This document shows positions 1 through 5,127 of a DNA stretch of 6,215 bases, piece after piece. Numbering within the stretch: position 1 is the stretch's first letter; every line of letters starts with the position of its first letter. The stretch is taken from positions 1 to 6,215 of the forward strand of contig JAUQYT010000207.1 in the NCBI GenBank assembly GCA_030587605.1, in the 5' to 3' direction. Origin of the DNA: Candidatus Njordarchaeum guaymasense. Lineage in GTDB: Archaea > Asgardarchaeota > Njordarchaeia > Njordarchaeales > Njordarchaeaceae. The notes under the pieces were generated by a model. That model was given only the letters and a program-made list of their open reading frames with translations, was not told where the DNA came from and made no database searches. The position numbers and the translations under genes were made by a program.

Positions 1-1441
1 CTCCTCTGGCTGCTGCGGAAAAGTTCCTATTGATTCCTAGCGCGATCGTAGCGATCATGGTTGCTCCTCTTACGCCGGCTTCCTTTGGGTTCTCAACTTG
101 CCTCGTTTTCCTATTGAGGGCATCCGCGATTATCTGTCCCCATGTTGTGCTTACTGCGCCGCCTCCAACGAAGTTTACCCATTCCGCATTCCTACCGACC
201 TTCTTCTCCATGCACCTGAATGCCCAGCGCATGTTGAGTGCCACGCCCTCCATGACGGCCCTAACCATGTGCTCTCTCGTGTGCTCAATACTCAGGTTAT
301 GAAATCCGCCTCTTATGGTGTCGTTGTCGAATGGCGTCTTCTCACCACTCAGCCAAGGAGTATACATGAGACCCTTTGAACCTGGTGGCATTTTGGCTGC
401 GGCTTTTTCAAGCAGGTCGTAAACCTTTTCTCCGAGTTTTGCAGTTTCCTCCCTGAATACTTCGTCCTTCACCCAGTCCAAGCACGTCCCCGCGGTCTCC
501 TGCTCCCCCGTGTAAAGGTATAGGTCGGGGATTGCGCCGCATATGCTTCCCATGTAGTGGGAGATATCGGTCTTCCGTTTCCTCAGGTGCATCCCCATGA
601 AGTCGCTTGTTCCAATGTAAACAAAGAATTCTCCTTCCCTAACCGCGCCTGAACCCACTGCTACAGACGCCACGTCCCCAGCTCCAACAATGACGGGGAG
701 ACCTTCTGGGAGATTCAGCTCGCGCGCCGCGTGTTCAGTTAGTCCTCCAGCGACCTCGGCCGACGGCTTTATTTCAGGAAGTTTGTCCTCATCTATTTTG
801 TACCGCTTTAGGATCGATCTCGACCAATTCTGTTTTCCGGGACGCGTGTCCATCATCCATGTTAGATGAGCATCAAACCTACTTATCACTGGTTTACCAG
901 TCGCCTTGAAAATCATGAACCCGTTGCTATCAAGGAACTTGTAGGTTCGTTTGTAGATGCCAGGCCTGTTCTCTTTCACCCAGAGAATCCTTGATATATG
1001 ATCTTGGCCGGCGAGTCCAGGGCCTCCTCCGGTGATCTTGAGAAATCTGAGCAGGGAGCGGAGGTTGTATCCTTTTATCTTGACTAGTCCTTTGCCGATT
1101 ATTCTCTTGGCTTGAAGAGCTGCCCTTGCGTCCATCCAGATCATGGAGCGCATCAGCGGCTCGCCATCTTTGCCTATCAAGACGGTGCTGAGAGTCTGCC
1201 CTGAGAAAACTATGCCGCCAATTCGAGATGCGCTCACATTCTTCTCTTCCATCAACTGGTCTGTGGCTTCTACTGCGGCCCTCCACCAGTCTAAAGGATC
1301 TTGCTCAGCATAGCCTTTCTCAGGAAAGTAAATTGGATACTTAGTCGACTTCTTCCCAAGAATCCTAAACCTCGTATCTAATAGACCCACTTTCAGATTC
1401 GTAGTTCCAACATCATATGCAACAAACAACTTGTCTAGCAC
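1..1441 (-). CDS. FGGY-family carbohydrate kinase, xylulokinase-like (3' end missing)
   Basis: This gene encodes an ATP-dependent sugar or polyol kinase of the FGGY family, cytoplasmic, in the xylulokinase/gluconokinase/fuculokinase group. I read 480 codons without interruption from a GTG at 1441 to the window edge; family members are usually about 480-520 residues, so little is missing. The N-terminal phosphate-binding motif is D10-V-G12-T13-T14-x-x-K17, followed by SGQ near residue 120-122 of the first domain's end region and WMDAR at 102-106. The GAGD motif at 253-256 carries the probable catalytic base D256, and GTSD follows at 277-280. The second-domain signature LSGEKTPF with RGG lies at 364-379, HTREHMVRAVMEGVALN at 387-403, and the FGGY ATP-binding signature GGGAVSTTWGQIIAD at 426-440. 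A TGA sits directly before the GTG, and GGTGAT lies three bases further upstream, which supports this start. It is the last visible gene of the minus-strand cluster, 96 bases after the dehydrogenase gene. Family assignment is firm; the substrate (xylulose, another ketose, gluconate or a polyol) is not determined. Confidence 0.93.
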   Translation of the reverse strand, partial: MLDKLFVAYDVGTTNLKVGLLDTRFRILGKKSTKYPIYFPEKGYAEQDPLDWWRAAVEATDQLMEEKNVSASRIGGIVFSGQTLSTVLIGKDGEPLMRSMIWMDARAALQAKRIIGKGLVKIKGYNLRSLLRFLKITGGGPGLAGQDHISRILWVKENRPGIYKRTYKFLDSNGFMIFKATGKPVISRFDAHLTWMMDTRPGKQNWSRSILKRYKIDEDKLPEIKPSAEVAGGLTEHAARELNLPEGLPVIVGAGDVASVAVGSGAVREGEFFVYIGTSDFMGMHLRKRKTDISHYMGSICGAIPDLYLYTGEQETAGTCLDWVKDEVFREETAKLGEKVYDLLEKAAAKMPPGSKGLMYTPWLSGEKTPFDNDTIRGGFHNLSIEHTREHMVRAVMEGVALNMRWAFRCMEKKVGRNAEWVNFVGGGAVSTTWGQIIADALNRKTRQVENPKEAGVRGATMIATIALGINRNFSAAARG

Positions 1442-1444
1442 TCA

Positions 1445-1450
1445 ATCACC
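1445..1450 (-). promoter_or_regulatory. Ribosome binding site of the FGGY kinase gene
   Basis: GGTGAT on the minus strand matches the archaeal anti-Shine-Dalgarno complement (GGAGGTGAT). It is separated from the GTG at 1441 by only TGA, an in-frame stop. The close spacing and the stop together fix the kinase start at the GTG or, less likely, at the TTG four codons later. A weak TATA-like TAATTG at 1464-1469 lies about 26 bases before the GTG, so a leaderless transcript from here is also possible. Confidence 0.5.
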
Positions 1451-1537
1451 AAGTTTCTGACCACAATTAGCTCTTGGAGGAAAGAAGGATGTTGGAGAAT
1501 AAGGGCGTACCCAACGTCTTCCAGTCTTTGTTCTTTT

Positions 1538-2761
1538 CTACATCGGCAGCGGTATTGGTTTAGCCTTTCCGTCTTCATCTATCTTCTCAGCTTGGATGCC
1601 AATACCTGCGCCACCTTTCTTGAATTTTCCTGCCCACTCGAAAGTATCAATGGGATCAACGGCGGCTTCCGGCGGGAAAACTCCCTTCATTTTGATCTTC
1701 GGTTTAGGTCCACTAGCCGTGGCCATGATCAAGGCTCCTATGGCAGCCGGGGTTCCTGTTCCCTCCATCATTCCGCCAGTCGATGTTGCGTAGACCACGT
1801 ACTGCACCTTCTTGCCCTTCTCTTTGCCCCTCACAACTACTTTGACGCCGCCCATGGGCTCGGTCAGTCCAGCCTTACGATTCAATTCCTCTCTCTTCTT
1901 GATGATGTACGCGATGGAGAAGTCCAAAGGAACAACATTGCGGTGACCCACGTCTAAAGGCTCCTCAGTGGTCAGCCCAAGTCTCACCATATCCATTATC
2001 AGTTCCATGTATTCAATGGGCAGTACCACCCCCCGGTTCATAACCCATTTCACTCCCTTAATGTACTTAGGCAACGTGATCGTCTCGGGATGCGGGTACG
2101 GGTATACCCTATACTTCCCTAGACCGGGGAACTCTACTTCCTGTATCATCGCTTTCCCGCTTTCCTCAAGAAATCTGACTGTCTTCAGTTCTCCATCAAA
2201 AACGGGTATGTCCATCATCATTCCATGTATCCTATGCTTTATCACCCCAGCGCCCTCATAGGGCTCTCCTCCATGGGCATGGTAGAGATCGATGGCATCA
2301 GTTTCGCTAAGAAGAGTATTAGCGCAGAACTTGGCAAACAGGTTGGTAGCTCCAGGTGAACTCCCCATACCTATCAGGGCGGATATCCCCGCCTTCTTCG
2401 CTTTCTCATCATATCCGAGCATCTTAATTGTTGCATCGTAATCATCACAAATGTCGACGTAGTTCTTCTTGGCTTCAATCGCAATCTGAAGAACCTTAGG
2501 TCCACATTCATAGAATGGACCAGCGCAGTTGAGAACGACATCCGCATCTTTGATGGCGCTCTTCACTGTCTCGGGTTGATCAATGTTAACCTTAACGTAT
2601 GAGGTGTTTCCTCCGAAGTCCTTAGCCAGCTTTCTTATCTTATCAACGTCGATATCAGCTAAGAGAACCTCGTCGAAGAAATGAGCTGCGACCAAAGCCT
2701 TTGCGGCCGAGCTGCCTACAGCTCCAGCTCCACCCAACAAGGCTACCTTCAATTTTCTCAC
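1538..2761 (-). CDS. Saccharopine dehydrogenase family NAD(P)-dependent oxidoreductase
   Basis: This 407-residue protein belongs to the saccharopine dehydrogenase/homospermidine synthase-like fold. Its N-terminal Rossmann domain has G11-x-G13-x-x-G16, preceded by strand KVALL and followed by the strand VLLAD with D36, which favours NAD over NADP. VVLNCAGPF at 75-83 and NYVDICDD at 100-107 are characteristic of the family, as is GMGSSPGATNL at 131-141, where the usual motif is G-x-D/S-PG-x-x-N. The middle and C-terminal part (about 150-370) is the mixed alpha/beta substrate domain; GGMMEGTGTP near 330-340 resembles the family's returning nucleotide-site segment. The start is uncertain. GTG at 2761 follows a TAG directly, but GGTGAG at 2757-2762 overlaps that GTG and sits four bases before TTG at 2752, which would give a protein starting KVALLGG, typical of this fold. 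True lysine-pathway activity is not implied: many archaeal members have unknown substrates and the neighbours are not lysine genes. Confidence 0.92.
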   Translation of the reverse strand: MRKLKVALLGGAGAVGSSAAKALVAAHFFDEVLLADIDVDKIRKLAKDFGGNTSYVKVNIDQPETVKSAIKDADVVLNCAGPFYECGPKVLQIAIEAKKNYVDICDDYDATIKMLGYDEKAKKAGISALIGMGSSPGATNLFAKFCANTLLSETDAIDLYHAHGGEPYEGAGVIKHRIHGMMMDIPVFDGELKTVRFLEESGKAMIQEVEFPGLGKYRVYPYPHPETITLPKYIKGVKWVMNRGVVLPIEYMELIMDMVRLGLTTEEPLDVGHRNVVPLDFSIAYIIKKREELNRKAGLTEPMGGVKVVVRGKEKGKKVQYVVYATSTGGMMEGTGTPAAIGALIMATASGPKPKIKMKGVFPPEAAVDPIDTFEWAGKFKKGGAGIGIQAEKIDEDGKAKPIPLPM

Positions 2762-2762
2762 C
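2757..2762 (-). promoter_or_regulatory. Shine-Dalgarno site that may move the dehydrogenase start
   Basis: GGTGAG on the minus strand overlaps the longest-frame GTG start at 2761 and stands four bases (AAAA) before the in-frame TTG at 2752-2750. No ribosome site is visible upstream of the GTG; the preceding bases are an A-rich stretch ending in TAG. This favours initiation at TTG, giving a 404-residue product. Confidence 0.4.
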
Positions 2763-2803
2763 TATCTTTTTCGAGTTCATGCGAATATGTGAAGTTCGGA
2801 TTC

Positions 2804-3202
2804 CTATGCTATTTTCTTGCCTCCAAGTGGGGGGCAGGCGCTGTATACCTCTTCCACCTTAATCATGCCCACAGCCTTCGGTCCCCAGTACGCGTTGTAC
2901 CTCAGAAGTGGAACGCTTGCGACGAAGTCAAAGAGCGGCCCACCCCTCTTGAAGCCCTGAAACCTGCCTTTGACTTGGTAGGCGACGTTATCTTTCGTGA
3001 TGACTGCACAGGCAACCTTGCCGTTCTTAAGCAGGTTTCTCTTGGTCTTCCACATCATGATGTCCGCAAACATTATTGTCTCAGCGTCGACAGCAACGAT
3101 AGAAGTTATTGGAACCACGTTCGGGTTCCCGTTCTCATCAACTGTAGCCATAAACTTCATCGCGGATAGATCATTGAACTTTTCCATTACCTGAGGCGGC
3201 AT
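2804..3202 (-). CDS. Pyridoxamine 5'-phosphate oxidase-related FMN-binding protein
   Basis: This small split-barrel flavoprotein is 132 residues from the ATG at 3202. Its first strand pair, KFMATVDENGNPNVVPI at 16-32, is the typical opening of the PNPOx-like family (AT-x-D-x-x-G-x-P-x-x-x-P). The segment TIMFADIMMWKTKRNLLKNGKVACAVI at 42-68 contains K52, R55 and N56, where family members contact the FMN phosphate. G79 in KGRFQGF and the C-terminal strand AVGMIKVEEVYSACP (110-124) complete the barrel. Such proteins bind FMN or F420 as dimers and serve varied reductions; very few are real pyridoxamine phosphate oxidases, so no specific reaction is claimed. The frame stays open to a TTG at 3232, but GGAGG (3222-3226) and GAGG (3217-3220) lie inside that longer form. 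This argues for TTG 3211 (5-10 base spacing) or ATG 3202 (14 bases from GAGG); ATG fits the family best. The dehydrogenase gene begins 42 bases after its stop, consistent with co-transcription. Confidence 0.88.
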   Translation of the reverse strand: MPPQVMEKFNDLSAMKFMATVDENGNPNVVPITSIVAVDAETIMFADIMMWKTKRNLLKNGKVACAVITKDNVAYQVKGRFQGFKRGGPLFDFVASVPLLRYNAYWGPKAVGMIKVEEVYSACPPLGGKKIA

Positions 3203-3216
3203 TTTAGCCAACTCAT

Positions 3217-3226
3217 CCTCGCCTCC
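3217..3226 (-). promoter_or_regulatory. Ribosome binding site of the FMN-protein gene
   Basis: GGAGGCGAGG on the minus strand contains two overlapping Shine-Dalgarno matches. It lies downstream of the TTG that opens the longest frame (3232), so that TTG is unlikely to be used. The candidates it serves are TTG 3211 and ATG 3202. Confidence 0.5.
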
Positions 3227-3290
3227 AAACAAATCAATTCAAACTACTAGACATTCTTCTCCCGCTTTATTTTCCTTTTCTACAATCGGT

Positions 3291-3305
3291 AACATAAAGC
3301 TTTGG
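3291..3305 (-). promoter_or_regulatory. Possible internal archaeal promoter (BRE/TATA-like) before the FMN-protein gene
   Basis: On the minus strand, CCAAAGC followed by TTTATGTT resembles a BRE plus TATA element. It would place transcription start near 3270, about 60-70 bases before the FMN-protein start. A second AT-rich box, AAATAAAG, lies near 3265-3272. The gap between the oxidoreductase stop and the next start is over 90 bases, enough for a separate promoter. The consensus is short and AT-rich boxes occur by chance, so support is weak. Confidence 0.25.
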
Positions 3306-3323
3306 CATGACATTCTTTCTTTC

Positions 3324-4646
3324 TCATAACCTTGTGTTCTTAGTATAGTCGATTGCTCTTCTAACGCAGGCATCCATGTTCATGTATTTGAATTCAGAGA
3401 ATCTTCCCAGGAGTTCTATCCCGATCCTCTGCATCAGTTTGTCGATGATTCCAAAGTTTTCCTTGAAGTTCAGGTCGCTTATCACGTAAGCGTATTTTGA
3501 TCTTTTTACCTTGGAAAAACAGACTGAATCCTTCACTATGATCTTGCGTTCCTCAAGATCGCTGATCGTTCTACCAATCAAATCCTTGTCTTCCTTCTCC
3601 CAAACTTCGTCTCCGTAGTTGCACGTTATCTCCGCCAGGACCGATGATCTGTGCTCAGGGGCGGCTCTTGGGGAGAGATTTGAGGGGAAACTAACCTTGT
3701 GCGCCAGCGCTCTCCCATCTGGGATGTATAGCCACGATATGTCGTTCAGTTCAGAGGTTTCCAACCCGAGCATGACAGTGATAAGCGAATTGTACTTCAA
3801 CTGTTGGACAGCGCGCTGAACAGCACTTGGAATCCTAATCCCCCCATCCTTCAGGGCGTTGATGAGGTCATGAATTGGCATGGTGGAGATCACTCTGTCG
3901 AACCTCTCTTCAGTTCCGTTACTCGAGACTATCCACTTACTTCCTTCCCTTCGCAAGGCACTAACATTGAATCGCTTTGAGACGTGTCCTTTCAATTTCT
4001 CCTCGATGGCTCTGATTACTGCTTGAATCCCTCCGACCGTAGGATAGTAGAAGTTGAGTTGATGCGTGTAACCTTCAGTTGGAATCCCCAATGAGGATCT
4101 AATTATGTCTTCTACAGGTGGGTTAGGGATTCTCTCAACCCACTCGAGCGAAATTCTCTTGGTAGGAAATTTCCAGATCTTCTCATTGTACGGAACCATG
4201 TACTTCTCTGCCATGCCTCTACCAAAAGTGTAATAGAACCACTCATTGAGGTTCCTGGGCTTCCTGAGCTCCCCTTTCTCCTTCTTAACCATAGTTTTGA
4301 TGAACTGGAGAAGGCACTCGAAGTTTTCCTCCGCTGGTAGGTCAGATAAACCGTTCTCAAAAGGATACTTCACGTATCGCTCCCCGCAGAGGATCTTAGT
4401 GTTCCTCTTGTTCAACACCTTGTTATCGCCGAGGAGATCCAGCATGAAGCTCAGGGCTTCCATATCCTTGGAAAAGAGAATATGTGCGCCACCATAGTCG
4501 AAAGTGAACCCGTCTTCAACTAGAGTTCTCATTAAACCCCCACAGTCATTCTCCTTCTCAAGGATCTCAAAGTCAAGTCCCCTTTGGTGAAGAAGGTACC
4601 CGAGTGTTAGCCCAGTTAAACCTCCACCGAGAATGCCCACCTTCAT
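3324..4646 (-). CDS. FAD-dependent oxidoreductase, amine oxidase/protoporphyrinogen oxidase/UDP-galactopyranose mutase-like
   Basis: This protein of 440 residues (from ATG 4646) has the GR2-type FAD-binding architecture. KVGILGGGLTGL gives G7-x-G9-x-x-G12 for the dinucleotide-binding loop. E30 ends the second strand (FEILEKE) and would bind the adenosine ribose; the second FAD signature is GGLMRT at 36-41, and FDYGGAHILF at 49-58 follows. KYPF near residue 93-96, and FGRGMAEKYMVPYNEKIWKFP around 143-163, resemble the mutase-like flavoproteins often found in glycan-synthesis loci. The segment DRVISTMP is the returning Rossmann strand, and RFSEFKYMNMDACVRRAID near the C-terminus is the usual final FAD-contact segment with a Y-x-N-x-D core. 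The frame can start at GTG 4661, five codons earlier, but M-K-V-G-I-L from the ATG is the standard opening for this fold. It is the first gene of the minus-strand cluster. Possible roles include a sugar mutase-like reaction, porphyrin or amine oxidation, or carotenoid-type desaturation; sequence alone does not separate them. Confidence 0.9.
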   Translation of the reverse strand: MKVGILGGGLTGLTLGYLLHQRGLDFEILEKENDCGGLMRTLVEDGFTFDYGGAHILFSKDMEALSFMLDLLGDNKVLNKRNTKILCGERYVKYPFENGLSDLPAEENFECLLQFIKTMVKKEKGELRKPRNLNEWFYYTFGRGMAEKYMVPYNEKIWKFPTKRISLEWVERIPNPPVEDIIRSSLGIPTEGYTHQLNFYYPTVGGIQAVIRAIEEKLKGHVSKRFNVSALRREGSKWIVSSNGTEERFDRVISTMPIHDLINALKDGGIRIPSAVQRAVQQLKYNSLITVMLGLETSELNDISWLYIPDGRALAHKVSFPSNLSPRAAPEHRSSVLAEITCNYGDEVWEKEDKDLIGRTISDLEERKIIVKDSVCFSKVKRSKYAYVISDLNFKENFGIIDKLMQRIGIELLGRFSEFKYMNMDACVRRAIDYTKNTRL

Positions 4647-4679
4647 GGTAGAACCAACCACACCTGAGTTCCTACTTCC

Positions 4680-4688
4680 AAATTTAGG
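4680..4688 (-). promoter_or_regulatory. Possible TATA box for the minus-strand gene cluster
   Basis: CCTAAATTT on the minus strand is the best AT-rich element ahead of the oxidoreductase gene. Its centre near 4683 would put transcription start around 4657, leaving a leader of about 11 bases before ATG 4646 and excluding GTG 4661 as a start. No strong Shine-Dalgarno site precedes the ATG, which fits a short-leader archaeal transcript. GTTAAAGG near 4695-4702 is an alternative box. Confidence 0.25.
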
Positions 4689-4712
4689 ATCAAACCTTTA
4701 ACATTATTGGTT

Positions 4713-4748
4713 GTTGATGTCCCACGTGGTCCGGCTGGTCCCATCAAC
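4713..4748. repeat. Inverted repeat with an internal palindrome, possible operator
   Basis: The arms GTTGATG (4713-4719) and CATCAAC (4742-4748) are perfect seven-base complements separated by 22 bases. The interior holds the eight-base palindrome CCACGTGG (4722-4729) and a direct repeat of TGGTCC (4727-4732 and 4736-4741). The element lies about 25-60 bases upstream of the candidate TATA box of the minus-strand genes, where an archaeal activator or repressor could bind. There is no T-run beside it, so it does not look like a terminator. The operator role is inferred. Confidence 0.4.
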
Positions 4749-4768
4749 TCAACTCATTCGTAGTATCT

Positions 4769-5047
4769 CTGTCTTACTGTAGCCTTTGAACTGTCCTCTT
4801 TCTTGTCTTGCTTGCTGAAAGACCAAGAAGTGGAGAAACTGAAATCTGTCGCACAAATCACTCTCCAGATGACTGAACTCAGGTGTGAGAGAGACCTATA
4901 TTGTCGCTACTTGACCAGCCTCACCTTTATTGTCGTTTCTCGATCTCAGGTTTTCTTGTTTCACAACCAAGACTGTCTCCTTCTTGCAGTTTAAGTACTT
5001 TGACCAAGGACGTGAACTATGATTCAAGACTCTCCCATCAAACTGTC
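4769..5047 (+). repeat. Cluster of eight YTGTC words on one strand
   Basis: By eye, CTGTC or TTGTC occurs at 4769, 4791, 4803, 4846, 4901, 4930, 4973 and 5043 on the plus strand; I found no copy of the complement (GACAR) in the same stretch. Three copies continue as TGTCG, and two as TGTCTC followed by C/T-rich bases. Spacing is irregular, 12 to 70 bases. The meaning is unknown. Pyrimidine richness of this strand explains part of it. Confidence 0.35.
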
Positions 5048-5103
5048 TCTTTCGCAAGCGTTATTGCTTCCTCACTTCAGTGAGAACGAAGAGTCGATGA
5101 ATC
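5021..5103 (+). promoter_or_regulatory. Possible structured RNA leader upstream of the endonuclease-like gene
   Basis: GATTC (5021-5025) pairs with GAATC (5099-5103) and GACTCT (5028-5033) with AGAGTC (5090-5095), separated by a 2x3 internal loop. This makes eleven base pairs enclosing 56 bases. Within them CTCAC-TTCA-GTGAG (5071-5084) forms a five-pair tetraloop hairpin, and AAGC/GCTT (5055-5058 and 5065-5068) a weak second one. The outer helix ends just before GAGGAG (5107-5112) and the Shine-Dalgarno site, so it could influence translation or mark an element boundary. No known riboswitch or bulge-helix-bulge splice motif is recognised. Helices this short can occur by chance. Confidence 0.3.
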
Positions 5104-5115
5104 GATGAGGAGACC

Positions 5116-5120
5116 GGGAG
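5116..5120 (+). promoter_or_regulatory. Ribosome binding site of the LAGLIDADG-HTH gene
   Basis: GGGAG lies seven bases before ATG 5128. An in-frame TGA at 5098-5100 leaves this ATG as the first one available. A second purine-rich match, GAGGAG, is at 5107-5112. The site indicates free-standing translation rather than read-through from an upstream host gene. Confidence 0.6.
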
Positions 5121-5127
5121 ATCAAGT

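Larger units (their letters stand above)
4647..5127. other. Divergent intergenic region without a convincing gene
   Basis: About 480 bases separate the oxidoreductase start from the plus-strand endonuclease-like gene. I checked all frames. The open stretches of about 60 codons on the plus strand (4803-4994 and 4901-5083) lack ribosome sites and recognisable protein features. The plus strand is pyrimidine-rich from about 4749 to 5075. Visible structure is listed separately: an inverted repeat at 4713-4748, a cluster of YTGTC words, and a foldable segment at 5021-5103. ACCAAG also recurs three times (4822-4827, 4966-4971, 5003-5008). No tRNA or C/D box RNA was found. Confidence 0.6.

Noticed and set aside
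930..1286. Minus-strand frame of 118 codons
   Set aside because: It lies wholly inside the FGGY kinase gene in another frame and is Arg/Ser-rich with no family features; the kinase frame is uninterrupted with all its signature motifs.
4811..4842. Two CTGA boxes spaced like D' and D boxes of a C/D box guide RNA
   Set aside because: No RTGATGA C box lies at the required distance on either strand.
4803..4994. Plus-strand frame of about 63 codons starting with TTG, with a coiled-coil-like stretch (EVEKLKSVAQITLQMTEL)
   Set aside because: There is no ribosome site, the start is a TTG, and the second half turns into Cys- and Ser-rich sequence without protein character. It overlaps another equally open frame (4901-5083), as expected in non-coding DNA with few stops.
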